Origin: an uncultured Eubacteriales bacterium | GTDB lineage: Bacteria > Bacillota > Clostridia > Peptostreptococcales > Anaerovoracaceae | Assembly: GCA_902786855.1 (NCBI GenBank) | Contig: CADAEH010000005.1 | Coordinates: forward strand, 114,470 to 178,469 | Direction of reading: 5' to 3' | DNA: 64,000 bases | In this document: one piece after another, positions 25,335-34,780 of the stretch | How the letters are laid out: every line of letters begins with the position of its first letter | Position numbering within the stretch: position 1 is the stretch's first letter | Position numbers and translations under genes: made by a program | Notes under the pieces: model-generated | Databases searched by the model: none | Told to the model about the DNA's origin: nothing | Seen by the model: the letters and a program-made list of their open reading frames with translations, nothing else

Positions 25335-26171
25335 CTATGTTATCTTTCTGCCGGCACATTCAATGAACACATCTTCAAGTGTAGTGTTTCTGAGCGCAGC
25401 ATCTGAGCCTGTTTTCTCAAGATATCTGATCGCTTCATCCCTTGAACTGAAATGTGTGCTCCTGAGACCCGTCTCCCCTGTTTCATCAACTGTATATCTG
25501 CCGAGTTCGCTGATAAGATTCTGAGGCGTATCGAGCTTCTGCAGCTTGCCCTGATTGATCATTGCTACTCTGTCACACAGCGCTTCAGCTTCTTCAATGT
25601 AGTGAGTAGTGAGCAAAATAGTCATATCTCTGTCATTGACCTGTTTCAGCAGATTCCACATCTGGCGCCGTGACAGAGCATCCATGCCTGCTGTCGGCTC
25701 ATCAAGAAGAAGTATTTCCGGCTCTATAAGAAGTGCACGGCATATCATTAATTTTCGTTTCATACCGCCGGAAAGATGCCTTACAGTACGTCTGTGGTAC
25801 TCGGCAAGTCCGGCGAATTCAAGTAATTCTGCAGATCTGCGCTTTATCTCTTTACGAGGCATATAATAAAGGCGCCCCTGATATTCCATCACCTCATCCA
25901 TGGTCATATCCTGACGCATTGAGTATTCCTGAGTTATAACAGCCAGCTTCCTTTTCTGCTCGGAAGCAGCCCTTGTGAGCCTAGCTCCATCGATGAATAT
26001 CTCGCCTGATGTCGGCAGCAGTACGGTGGAAAGCATACTGATCGTTGTAGTCTTGCCGGCACCGTTAGGTCCGAGCAGACCAAAAAACTCACCGGTCTCA
26101 ATGCTCAGAGACAGGCCGTCGACTGCTGTAAAATCACCGAATTTTTTAGTAAGTTCTCTCAGTTCGATCAT
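25335..26171 (-). CDS. ABC transporter ATP-binding protein (DrrA/NodI type)
   Basis: A 278-residue ATPase: Walker A GPNGAGKTT near 34-42, signature LSGGMKRKL near 136-144, Walker B ILLLDEPTAGMD near 155-166, and the switch histidine in LTTHYIEEAE. The tail ending in TTLEDVFIECAGRKI is usual for DrrA-like exporter ATPases. It pairs with the ABC-2 permease directly downstream and follows cbiL by 10 bases. The exporter type contrasts with the BtuD importer ATPase elsewhere in the same operon. Confidence 0.92.
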   Translation of the reverse strand: MIELRELTKKFGDFTAVDGLSLSIETGEFFGLLGPNGAGKTTTISMLSTVLLPTSGEIFIDGARLTRAASEQKRKLAVITQEYSMRQDMTMDEVMEYQGRLYYMPRKEIKRRSAELLEFAGLAEYHRRTVRHLSGGMKRKLMICRALLIEPEILLLDEPTAGMDALSRRQMWNLLKQVNDRDMTILLTTHYIEEAEALCDRVAMINQGKLQKLDTPQNLISELGRYTVDETGETGLRSTHFSSRDEAIRYLEKTGSDAALRNTTLEDVFIECAGRKIT

Positions 26172-26181
26172 ATAGAAATAG

Positions 26182-26871
26182 TTATTCAGGCTTTTTTGCT
26201 ATGAGAAGTGAGAAATAACCTGCATCATCAGGGATCTCTTCAAGTGATCTGTAAATGCGTTCATTTTCCATGGTGCAGTTTTCTACGCCCTGAACAACAT
26301 GTCCGGAACGCCTGAGCATTTCCTTGACATCGGCCATGTGGCTCGCCGCCTTCATCAGAACATAGCTGCCCGGGAAATCAAGCTGACCCTCTGTATTGTG
26401 AAGCGCAGGGATCACATGAAGCGCCTGATCCCATTCAGTCAGGGATGTTTTAAGAACTGCCGCTGCAGCACAAAATGAAGTGATCCCGCTGACAAGTTCA
26501 ACCGGATATCCGTCAGCCTCAAGAAGATGCTGTATATAGTTGAATGTACAGTATATAGTCGGATCACCGAGAGTCAGATATACAACATTTTTGCCCTCAT
26601 CCAGATAGCGTTCGATAGTATCTGCTGCCCTGCGATGACTTTCTTTCAGCAGATCTCTGTCCCTTACCATCGGCATTTCGATGGGAACGAGCTCCTTTTC
26701 GGCAAGTTCCGGTACAGCAGCTGCTGCAATTTTATAAGCAACTGTTTCCTGCGGGGCCTTTCCCGGCAGAGCTATTATCTCGTTTTCTTTTATCAGTCTG
26801 CATGCTTTAAGTGTCATGAGCTCCGGATCTCCGGGACCGACACCTACTCCGTAAGCTGTACCTTTATTCAT
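26182..26871 (-). CDS. cbiL: Cobalt-precorrin-2 C20-methyltransferase
   Basis: A 229-residue SAM-dependent corrin methyltransferase. The N-terminus reads GTAYGVGVGPGDPELMTLKA, the CbiL form of the family glycine motif, and VYLTLGDPTIYCTF near 86-99 and VSGITSFCAAAA near 115-126 fit CbiL. It adds a methyl group at C20 of cobalt-factor II in the anaerobic pathway. The ATG at 26871 has GGAG 8 bases upstream and overlaps the hemC-cobA-hemD gene by 8 bases; readings starting further upstream are less likely. Confidence 0.93.
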   Translation of the reverse strand: MNKGTAYGVGVGPGDPELMTLKACRLIKENEIIALPGKAPQETVAYKIAAAAVPELAEKELVPIEMPMVRDRDLLKESHRRAADTIERYLDEGKNVVYLTLGDPTIYCTFNYIQHLLEADGYPVELVSGITSFCAAAAVLKTSLTEWDQALHVIPALHNTEGQLDFPGSYVLMKAASHMADVKEMLRRSGHVVQGVENCTMENERIYRSLEEIPDDAGYFSLLIAKKPE

Positions 26872-29266
26872 GTTTTTCTCCGATCTCCTCAAGTTTCTTT
26901 ACAAGTGAATCAAGAGTTGACTCTTCTGCAATATAAGTTGGCATTCCGTATTTTTCAGCTTCTGCTGCTGTTTGATGCCCGATACATATAGCTTTGACAG
27001 AAGAATGATCATAAAGTCCGCTTCCGCTGACGAATCCTCTGACCGTTGAGGCACTGGTGAATACAGCATATGTATCAGGATCACTGAAAACTTCCTCGGC
27101 ATCGAACCATTCGAAAGTCCTGTATTCAGTGTCATAAGTGGCGAGGTCATTTACCGTAACCCCGTTTACAGCTGACAGTTCGTCTATCAGTTCAAGGTTT
27201 CCCTCCCTTGCCCGCGGGATAAGGACTCTGTCGCCATCTCTGAGCCGTCTGCTCAGTTCTCTGCCAAGATGCTTTCCGTCATAGATCGAAGGTACCATGT
27301 CCGCCTTTATACCGTACTTGTGAAGTTCTTTTTCAGAGCCCTTTCCTATGCAGGCTATCCGGCAGAAAGCAAGAGACCGGATGTCACTCTGATCCATAAG
27401 CTTTTCCATGAATATCCTTACACCGCTTGGACTTGTGAAAACGATCCATTCGTATTTACCATAAGAGATATCTTTTATTGCACTTTCAAGGCTGCCTTCA
27501 TCAGAGGCCGGAACTATCCTTATAGTAGGCAGTTCTATGACTTCAGCGCCTCTCTCTCTGAGCATGGCTGACAGCCGGGAACTTAATTCCTTAGGTCTTG
27601 TCACGACTGCTCTGATACCTGACAGCGGAAGAATGTCACGCCAGCTGAATTCATCTGCAAGACCGGCAACATCTCCTATTACTATTACAGCAGGTGCTTT
27701 TACACACTCTTGCTTTGCTGTAAGTTCAAGTTTTTCCAGTGACGCTCTGATGATCCTCTGACGTGAAGTGGTACCTTTTTCAATGACAGCGGCAGGAGTC
27801 TCAGGATCCATTCCGGCACTCAGAAGCCCATTGCAAATAACCGACAATGAAGATACACCCATAAGAAATACAAGGGTACCACCTGTTTCAGTCAAAGCGA
27901 CAAAATCGATATTGTATGTGTTATCTTTCTTACGATGCCCGGTTATTACATGTACACTTGAACAGAAATCTCTGTGAGTTACAGGTATACCTGCATATGC
28001 AGGTACTGCAAAAGCACTCGTGACACCCGGGACTATTTCATAAGGTATATCGTTGGCAGCCAGTAGTTCGAGTTCTTCTCCTCCTCTGCCGAAAACAAAA
28101 GGATCGCCGCCTTTGAGCCTTACGACATTTTTTCCTTCGAGTGCTTTATCTAATAACAGCCGGTTGATCTCGAACTGTTTCAATGTATGATGATCTGATC
28201 GTTTGCCTGCATAGATCAGTTCGGCGCTTTCAGGGACATATGACAGCATACCTCCGCTGATAAGTGCATCGTATATCACGACATCGGCATGGCTCAGAAC
28301 TTCTCTTCCTTTGACAGTAATCAGCTGAGCATCTCCGGGACCGGCACCTACAAGCCATACCTTACCGGGTCCACGTTCCTCTTTTTCTATCATTTCATTT
28401 TCAAGGTTTCTCGCAAGTTCAGCTCCGAGCATTTCCGCTTCCTGTATGGGCCCGCTTATATTAGCCCTGAACAATCTGCCGCCGGCACTGTCATATCTCA
28501 GTCCGGTGATGTTTACTGTGTCATTGCATATCCATGCATATGCTGTATCTGGAGATCCACAGTCAGCTCCCGTTTCTCTGACAAAAGCTCTTTCCGCTTC
28601 AGCACAGACACGTGATTCATATGAGTCTGCAGCAGAAATATAGCTGTGGTCTTCACCGGCTCTACCCTGTATACCCAGTATTCCCTGACACGGTGCAGGA
28701 ACTATCTCTTCCGGGCCGAAATATCTGCTGATACGGTGAGTAAGCCCGAGCCGTTTTACCCCGGCTGCTGCGAGAATAAGCGCAGAATACTGGCCTTCAT
28801 CAAGCTTACGAAGCCTTGTTTCAACATTCCCTCTTATCGGAGCAGTCTTCATGTCCGGGAACAGTTCTTTAACCTGAAGTTCTCTTCTAAGACTTGAAGT
28901 CCCGATCGGAAGTGATGGATCCATGCTTTCAGCACCGGCAGGCAATATCAGTACATCTCTCGGATCTTCACGGTCTGAAAAGGCAATAAGAGGAAGATCT
29001 GCGGGTATATCCTTGGGCATATCTTTCAGGCTGTGAACGCTTATGTCCGCTCTTCCGTCTCTGAGAGCTTCATCGAGTTCCCTTACAAAAAGTCCCTTTC
29101 CACCAATCTTATCAAGTGTCCTGTCAAGTATCTTGTCACCGGTGGTTTTCATGGTAACGATCTCAGCAGAAATATCAGGATCTGCATCGCATATCCTGTC
29201 TCTTATTATCTCTGCCTGAATGACAGCCAGTCTGCTCTCTCTGCTTGCTATCCTGATATTTTTCAT
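26864..29266 (-). CDS. Triple fusion HemC-CobA-HemD: hydroxymethylbilane synthase, uroporphyrinogen-III C-methyltransferase, uroporphyrinogen-III synthase
   Basis: An 800-residue polypeptide that would take porphobilinogen to precorrin-2 in one chain. Residues about 1-300 are HemC: RIASRESRLAVIQAE, KGLFVRELDEAL, SVHSLKDMP, and the dipyrromethane-attachment cysteine in TGADCGSP near 245. About 305-550 is SUMT/CobA: VWLVGAGPGDAQLITVKG, LKGGDPFVFGRGGEE. About 560-800 is HemD: GIRAVVTRPKELSSRL and a C-terminal VFTSASTVRGF. All three domains look complete. The ATG at 29266 overlaps the hemB stop (TAATG). CobA-HemD fusions are known in Bacillota; the three-domain version is rarer. Confidence 0.94.
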   Translation of the reverse strand: MKNIRIASRESRLAVIQAEIIRDRICDADPDISAEIVTMKTTGDKILDRTLDKIGGKGLFVRELDEALRDGRADISVHSLKDMPKDIPADLPLIAFSDREDPRDVLILPAGAESMDPSLPIGTSSLRRELQVKELFPDMKTAPIRGNVETRLRKLDEGQYSALILAAAGVKRLGLTHRISRYFGPEEIVPAPCQGILGIQGRAGEDHSYISAADSYESRVCAEAERAFVRETGADCGSPDTAYAWICNDTVNITGLRYDSAGGRLFRANISGPIQEAEMLGAELARNLENEMIEKEERGPGKVWLVGAGPGDAQLITVKGREVLSHADVVIYDALISGGMLSYVPESAELIYAGKRSDHHTLKQFEINRLLLDKALEGKNVVRLKGGDPFVFGRGGEELELLAANDIPYEIVPGVTSAFAVPAYAGIPVTHRDFCSSVHVITGHRKKDNTYNIDFVALTETGGTLVFLMGVSSLSVICNGLLSAGMDPETPAAVIEKGTTSRQRIIRASLEKLELTAKQECVKAPAVIVIGDVAGLADEFSWRDILPLSGIRAVVTRPKELSSRLSAMLRERGAEVIELPTIRIVPASDEGSLESAIKDISYGKYEWIVFTSPSGVRIFMEKLMDQSDIRSLAFCRIACIGKGSEKELHKYGIKADMVPSIYDGKHLGRELSRRLRDGDRVLIPRAREGNLELIDELSAVNGVTVNDLATYDTEYRTFEWFDAEEVFSDPDTYAVFTSASTVRGFVSGSGLYDHSSVKAICIGHQTAAEAEKYGMPTYIAEESTLDSLVKKLEEIGEKHE

Positions 29267-30261
29267 TATCCTATGCGGCCTTCTCTGATGCATTCTGCCA
29301 GCTCTTTTGCGTAATAAGTCTCATATATTGAAGCACCTGCGCGGAAAGCTGAAACAGCCATCTCACACATTATGTTTTTCTCATCTATCCAGCCCTGAGA
29401 AGCGGCCGCTTTGACCATAGCATATTCACCGCTGACACTATAGGCAGCAACAGGAATGTCTGTACGCTCATACACATCTCTTATCATATCAAGATAAGAC
29501 ATACAAGGCTTTACCATTATAATGTCAGCGCCTTCTTCTACATCCAGGAGGGCTTCTTTGATACCTTCTCTGCGGTTGTGGAAATCCATCTGATAGCTTC
29601 TGCGGTCTCCGAATGAAGGTGCTGAGCCGGCAGCTTCCCTGAACGGACCATAAAACGATGAAGCATATTTAACAGCATATGACATTATCGGAGTATCAGT
29701 AAAGCCATTATGATCAAGTGCGCTTCTTATAGCTGCTACTCTGCCGTCCATCATATCGGACGGAGCGACCATGTCAGAACCGGCCAGAACCTGAGAGACA
29801 GCCGCACGCTGAAGCAGATCAAGAGTCTTATCATTGTCAACGTCATGCCTGCTTCCGCATTTACATACTACTCCGCAGTGGCCGTGAGATGTGTATTCAC
29901 AGAGGCAGACATCAGTGATGACAAACATCTCAGGATATTTATTTTTAATATAACTTGTTGCACGCTGGATGATCCCGTCTTCGGCATATGCCTGGCTGCC
30001 CATTTCATCTTTATGATCAGGAATACCGAAAAGCATGATGCTGGAAACACCGACATCAAGCAGCTCCTCCATCTTAGGATCGACCATATCAACAGTATAT
30101 CTGTATTGACCCGGCAAGGCTTTTATTTCATCTACCCTTGATTCACCATCCATAACAAACATAGGATATACCAGCGAAGAAGCATCTATCCTTGTTTCTC
30201 TTACCATTTTACGCAATCCGGGAGTGCTGCGAAGCCTTCTTGGTCTTTTAATAAGTTCCAT
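29266..30261 (-). CDS. hemB: 5-aminolevulinate dehydratase (porphobilinogen synthase)
   Basis: A 331-residue ALAD that condenses two 5-aminolevulinate molecules into porphobilinogen. Visible are the zinc-type cysteine segment DVCLCEYTSHGHCG near 118-131, the two Schiff-base lysine contexts (YAVKYASSFYGPFREAAGSA near 197-216 and MVKPCMSYLD near 250-259) and the N-terminal RPRRLR. It sits directly before the HemC-CobA-HemD fusion, so a tetrapyrrole entry branch is built into the B12 operon. HemA and HemL, which make its substrate, are not in the window. Confidence 0.96.
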   Translation of the reverse strand: MELIKRPRRLRSTPGLRKMVRETRIDASSLVYPMFVMDGESRVDEIKALPGQYRYTVDMVDPKMEELLDVGVSSIMLFGIPDHKDEMGSQAYAEDGIIQRATSYIKNKYPEMFVITDVCLCEYTSHGHCGVVCKCGSRHDVDNDKTLDLLQRAAVSQVLAGSDMVAPSDMMDGRVAAIRSALDHNGFTDTPIMSYAVKYASSFYGPFREAAGSAPSFGDRRSYQMDFHNRREGIKEALLDVEEGADIIMVKPCMSYLDMIRDVYERTDIPVAAYSVSGEYAMVKAAASQGWIDEKNIMCEMAVSAFRAGASIYETYYAKELAECIREGRIG

Positions 30262-30281
30262 ATTTCATCTCCGATAATTGA

Positions 30282-30518
30282 TCATTTCATCAATAAAGCA
30301 ATTACTTTTTCATAATTCTCAGGTCTGTGAGGAAATGTGCAGTCCGTGCATATCTTGATCTTCTGTCCATCCCTGATTTTATATCGAGGATCCCCGGGAC
30401 AATTTTCAAGGTGATAAAGAGGACAATAACAGAACAGGCAGTTCAGCACATCCGCTCCTTCATGACATGGGAAGTATTTACAATCTCTGTTCTCAAAAAA
30501 TTTATGTGAATTCTCCAT
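30282..30518 (-). CDS. Cysteine-rich small domain protein of cobalamin operons
   Basis: A 78-residue protein with eight cysteines: NRDCKYFPCHEG, LNCLFCYCPLYHLENCPG and ICTDCTFPHRP. This matches the cysteine-rich small domain (PF04071-like) found alone or fused to cobalamin enzymes. The spacing suggests a zinc or iron-sulfur knuckle. It lies between cbiA and hemB. Its role is not known; metal handling near cobalt insertion is a reasonable guess. Confidence 0.78.
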   Translation of the reverse strand: MENSHKFFENRDCKYFPCHEGADVLNCLFCYCPLYHLENCPGDPRYKIRDGQKIKICTDCTFPHRPENYEKVIALLMK

Positions 30519-30564
30519 AGCTGTCTTAAATTATCTTTTGAAGTATATAAAGCATAGATCCGTC

Positions 30565-31989
30565 TCAAAGCCGGGATGAGTCTGATTCATGAATGTTTTT
30601 ACTGAGTATCATGGACTTCCTGATGAACTCTATGAGCTCCGGGCAGGAAGGATACCACAGATGCGGATAACCCCAGATGTGATCAGGACCTGCATGGATG
30701 CATTTCCACGCCCTGCCGCTGCCCGGTTTGACCGCATGTGCATCCGTCCCGTTATTGTCGCTGTCATAATAATGAAATTCATGACCTTTTACGCTGAGAC
30801 CATCCGGCAGTGTTATATCTATATATCCGAATCTGGACAATCTTCCGGTATAGTGTGAACTGCCTTTTAATACACCACACATCGGCCATACTTTGCCGTT
30901 TTTATCTGTAAGCGTATCCAGCAGATACATAAAGCCTCCGCATTCAGCATAGCTTGGTATGCCGCCTGTTATAGCATTAAGGATCGAATCACGCATGGAA
31001 TTGTTACTGCTAAGCTGCTCTGCATACAGCTCTGGGTAGCCGCCTCCGAGAAGGATCCCGTCAGCATCATCAGGAACAGAATCATCATTAAGAGGTGAAA
31101 ATTCTTTTATAGTTATACCTGCTCTCTCAAGCATCCTCAGGTTCTCTTCATAGTAGAAGCAGAACGCATCATCCCTTGCTACAGCAAGCACGAGTTTTTC
31201 ATCGACTGGAAGATCATGTTTTACACTGCAGTCATATTCTTCATGAATGTGTTCCTGAGACACGTTGCCTATGTCTTCGGTCTGTTCCATGATACTGAAA
31301 AGTGATCCGGTATCTATATTTGCCTCAATAAGGTCAGCCGCGCGATCAAGACGTTTCATTATGTCACTGATCTCATCAGGCATAACAAGTCCCAGATGCC
31401 TGCTGTCAAGTTTAATATCTTCTGACACAGGCATATAACCTATGAGAGAAGCATATTCCGGCAATGCATTTCTGATAAGCGGCGATATCTGATCATAATA
31501 GTGATCGGATATCCTGTTGAGTATTATCCCCCTGATCAGGTGGTGCTGATCATCTGCAAGGATGCCTTTGATAATAGAGACCATTGTCTGCCCCATTCCC
31601 TTGACATCAATAACCAGGATAACGGGAGTCTCTGTGATGCGAGCAATATCATAGCATGAACCGTTATATTGAATGGATGATGCATTATCATCTCCGGCTT
31701 TTCCACTGATGATGCCGTCATATATCCCCATGACACCTTCGATAACAGCATATTCATGACCACAGCGTGAGATTATGCTTCGGATCTCACTCTCTGTGGA
31801 GAAAAAACTGTCAAGATTACCGCCGGGGACACCCAGAACACGTCTGTGGAACATCGGATCGATATAGTCGGGACCGCACTTGTATGATGTCACATCATAC
31901 CCTTGCCTGGTCATAAGTCTGAGAAGACCGCATGTTATGAGAGTCTTGCCGCTTCCGCTTTTAGGCGCGGCGATCATAAGGCGTTTCAT
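30565..31989 (-). CDS. cbiA: Cobyrinate a,c-diamide synthase
   Basis: A 474-residue CbiA/CobB amidotransferase. The N-terminal ATP-binding domain starts MIAAPKSGSGKTLITCGLL, and IEGVMGIYDG near 85-94 is characteristic. The C-terminal glutaminase domain has GILLGGGYPELYAEQL near 305-320 and SYAECGGFMYL, with the nucleophilic cysteine near 343. It uses glutamine and ATP to amidate carboxylates a and c of cobyrinic acid. It stands in the middle of the B12 operon between the cbiJET fusion and the small cysteine-rich protein. Confidence 0.95.
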   Translation of the reverse strand: MKRLMIAAPKSGSGKTLITCGLLRLMTRQGYDVTSYKCGPDYIDPMFHRRVLGVPGGNLDSFFSTESEIRSIISRCGHEYAVIEGVMGIYDGIISGKAGDDNASSIQYNGSCYDIARITETPVILVIDVKGMGQTMVSIIKGILADDQHHLIRGIILNRISDHYYDQISPLIRNALPEYASLIGYMPVSEDIKLDSRHLGLVMPDEISDIMKRLDRAADLIEANIDTGSLFSIMEQTEDIGNVSQEHIHEEYDCSVKHDLPVDEKLVLAVARDDAFCFYYEENLRMLERAGITIKEFSPLNDDSVPDDADGILLGGGYPELYAEQLSSNNSMRDSILNAITGGIPSYAECGGFMYLLDTLTDKNGKVWPMCGVLKGSSHYTGRLSRFGYIDITLPDGLSVKGHEFHYYDSDNNGTDAHAVKPGSGRAWKCIHAGPDHIWGYPHLWYPSCPELIEFIRKSMILSKNIHESDSSRL

Positions 31990-32003
31990 AATGACCTCCG
32001 TTG

Positions 32004-34007
32004 CTATTGCGACCCAAGCGTGAAAGCTGCTATCATCACAGGGTTTTCAGCTGTCATCAGATGATAACTGCCAAGTTCTCTTGATCTTGCAACTGATACC
32101 TGTTCGATCGTCAGATCATTCATATCAAATTCTCGGGATACAGACTGTATCTCTGCTATCGTTTCAAGACTGACAGCATTGAGGACTACTCGTGTTCCTT
32201 CAGGAAGAGAATCAAGTATTTCTCTGAGATTCCCCGAGCTTCCGCCGATAAATGCATGTGTCGGTGGTTCAAGATCTGATATAGCGGCCGGAGCGCATCC
32301 GTGGACTACTTCTATATTGGACAGCCCAAGATTAGATATGTTTGTTTTAATGAGTTCGCATGCCTGTTCTTTCATCTCTATAGCATATACAGTGACTGAC
32401 TCATCTAGTGAAGCTGCTTCACATGCTATTGAACCTGTGCCGCTGCCGATATCGTAGAGGACTGAACCTTTTTTGAGTCCAAGCTTCAGAATGCTGAGAT
32501 GTCTTACAGACTCTTTTGTCATCGGTACTTTGTCTCTGATAAAACAGTCATCAGGTATCACAGGCATCAAAAGCTTATGCTGCGGCATCGGATTCGTAAC
32601 GAGAGCGATATACAGACCTTTTGCAGTTACATTCTGGCACTCATCGGGTGTGATGCTGAATATCTTTTCTTCCGTATAAGACAGCTGATAGCCGAGAGTA
32701 ATAATAGTATGCGATAAATTATTATTGTTAAGAAGAGAACCGAGTTTCCTGACATCTCTGTCCCCTGACAGAAGTACGAAAGTTTTGCTTCCTGATCTGA
32801 CTGAACGAATAAGATCTGCTATAGCCTTATTCTCCTGAGATCTGCCGTGGATGCTCAGAAGCGCTGCGTCAGTATAGTCTTCTCCTGTTTTAGCCGCAAA
32901 ATATGCGAAAGAAGATATTCCGGGTATGGTGTCGATCTCATATCCATAATCGTTCTTTTCAAACCAGTCTGTAAGAGCGGAATGCATCTTAGTGCATCCG
33001 CTGGAAAAGCCCGTATCTCCGGAGAAAAGTACTGCTATTCTGCCCGGCTTCTTTTCTTCCAGCACCGGGATGATGTCATCAGACCGATAGTACGGATAAG
33101 TGCACTTGTCACTATAAGGTCTGACCATGCGGTCCGCTCCGAATACTATCTCTGCTGATCTTACAGCTTCACAAGCTTTAACAGTCATCAGAGAATCGTC
33201 TCCCGGTCCGATACCAATGAGATCAACATGCATGTGTTTTTTATTATCAGGCTTTGTCTCCTCTCCGAAGTATCTGCTCAATGCCTGATGGACTGTGATC
33301 CCGTCTTCTTCCTGTGGTCTGCCGATCATGTATACAAACGCGCCTGATTTCCTTGCAGCTTCAAGCTTCTCAGGCAGTCCGCCTGCTCTTCCGCTTGATT
33401 TTGTCACCATGATGTCTATGCCGTACTGACGCATTAAAGCGATATTGAGATCAGTTGAAAACGGTCCCTGCATTGCGATGATATGTCTGCCTGTGATCCC
33501 GGCATCCTTACAGATCCTGATGCTTTCTTCAGAAGGAAGTATTCTCACGAAAAGCCTTTCCCTGACCAGCGGATCTGCAGTAAAGACACTCAGTTCCTTG
33601 CTCCCGGTAGTAAGCAGGATATTGCCTGTAGTTTTTTTAAGAGCTGCAGCACAGCTGTCCGAACTGTCAAAACATCTGATCATGTTTGTTGAGTCGTCAT
33701 CGACTTCGGGACGATAGATACGTATATATTCTTTTCCGGAATTCTCGCATGCCCTTCGTATATTGGCAGACACTACATCTGCATAAGGATGAGTAGCATC
33801 AAAAACAACACTGCCTTCATCAGTTATAAGTCTGGTCATTTCATCAGAATCGAGTCTGCCCTCACGGATGTCAGCAAACTGATCAGGATGCATAACAAGC
33901 CGGCCATATTCTGTGGCTACACAGACGATATGGCGGATATTCTTTTCTGAGAGATATTCAGAAAGTATTCTTCCCTCTGTAGTACCTGAAAAAATGATTG
34001 GTCTCAT
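32004..34007 (-). CDS. cbiJET: Triple fusion CbiJ-CbiE-CbiT: precorrin-6A reductase and precorrin-6Y C5/C15-methyltransferase, decarboxylating
   Basis: A 667-residue protein with three consecutive enzymes. About 1-250 is CbiJ: IIFSGTTEGRILSEYL near 3-18, SRYFGEE close to the end. About 258-460 is CbiE: HVDLIGIGPGDDSLMTVKA, then ALLSIHGRSQ. About 475-667 is CbiT: VPMTKESVRHLSILKLGL and the SAM motif LYDIGSGTGSIACE near 520-533. Together they reduce cobalt-precorrin-6A, methylate C5 and C15 and decarboxylate the side chain. CbiE-CbiT fusion (CobL) is common; adding CbiJ is less so. No internal stop or frameshift is seen. Confidence 0.93.
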   Translation of the reverse strand: MRPIIFSGTTEGRILSEYLSEKNIRHIVCVATEYGRLVMHPDQFADIREGRLDSDEMTRLITDEGSVVFDATHPYADVVSANIRRACENSGKEYIRIYRPEVDDDSTNMIRCFDSSDSCAAALKKTTGNILLTTGSKELSVFTADPLVRERLFVRILPSEESIRICKDAGITGRHIIAMQGPFSTDLNIALMRQYGIDIMVTKSSGRAGGLPEKLEAARKSGAFVYMIGRPQEEDGITVHQALSRYFGEETKPDNKKHMHVDLIGIGPGDDSLMTVKACEAVRSAEIVFGADRMVRPYSDKCTYPYYRSDDIIPVLEEKKPGRIAVLFSGDTGFSSGCTKMHSALTDWFEKNDYGYEIDTIPGISSFAYFAAKTGEDYTDAALLSIHGRSQENKAIADLIRSVRSGSKTFVLLSGDRDVRKLGSLLNNNNLSHTIITLGYQLSYTEEKIFSITPDECQNVTAKGLYIALVTNPMPQHKLLMPVIPDDCFIRDKVPMTKESVRHLSILKLGLKKGSVLYDIGSGTGSIACEAASLDESVTVYAIEMKEQACELIKTNISNLGLSNIEVVHGCAPAAISDLEPPTHAFIGGSSGNLREILDSLPEGTRVVLNAVSLETIAEIQSVSREFDMNDLTIEQVSVARSRELGSYHLMTAENPVMIAAFTLGSQ

Positions 34008-34028
34008 AGTGTTAAGCTTTAAAAACGG

Positions 34029-34760
34029 CTATATTTTATAGCCTCTTGGTGTAACAAGTCGGTCACCTATGATACGGCTTTGAGAGTTACCTATGAAAAC
34101 GGTGGTGAACATATCAACGGAAGAGTCTCTGAGCTCTGAAAGAGTACATACGCGATGCTCGGTCCCTTCTCTTCCTATATTTCTTACATAACCGCATGCT
34201 CTGTCCGGCGATAATGTTTCAAGTAAAATATCGCAGGCTTTCTGAAGATGATCATGCCTCTTGCGGCTTGAAGGATTATATATCGCGATCGCAAAGTCAC
34301 CGCAGGCTGCTGCGCGAAGTCTCTTTTCTATTACTTCCCATGGAGTCAGCAGATTCGAAAGACTGATCACGCAGAAATCATGATTGAGTGGAGCACCGAT
34401 CTCAGCTGCTCCGCTAGAGGCTGCGGTAATACCCGGAATGATCTCTATGCAGTCCTGCATACCGTATTCCTCAGACAGCTCGATCATCAGTGAAGCCATC
34501 CCGTATATACCGGCATCCCCGCTGCATATCATGGCTACGTTCTTTCCTTGTTTTGCCTGATCAAAACACATGCGGCAGCGCTCGATCTCCTGCTTCATCG
34601 GAGTAGACATGAGTTTCTTACCTGCAAATCTATCTCCGAGAAGATCGAGATATACAGTATAGCCAATGATAACATCAGCATTATCAAGAGCTGACAATGC
34701 CTGCCCGGTCATCATTTTTTCATATCCGGGACCGATCCCGATAACGGTAATACATGCCAT
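34029..34760 (-). CDS. cbiH: Cobalt-precorrin-3B C17-methyltransferase
   Basis: A 243-residue corrin methyltransferase. ITVIGIGPGYEKMMTGQA at the N-terminus, VAMICSGDAGIYGMASLM near 75-92, IPGITAASSGAAEIGAPLNHDFC near 107-129 and AIYNPSSRKRHDHL near 158-171 are typical of CbiH/CobJ, which methylates C17 and drives ring contraction. It lies between cbiG and the cbiJET fusion. No accessory iron-sulfur domain is attached. Confidence 0.94.
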   Translation of the reverse strand: MACITVIGIGPGYEKMMTGQALSALDNADVIIGYTVYLDLLGDRFAGKKLMSTPMKQEIERCRMCFDQAKQGKNVAMICSGDAGIYGMASLMIELSEEYGMQDCIEIIPGITAASSGAAEIGAPLNHDFCVISLSNLLTPWEVIEKRLRAAACGDFAIAIYNPSSRKRHDHLQKACDILLETLSPDRACGYVRNIGREGTEHRVCTLSELRDSSVDMFTTVFIGNSQSRIIGDRLVTPRGYKI

Positions 34761-34780
34761 AAGTCACCGACCTTTCATGA

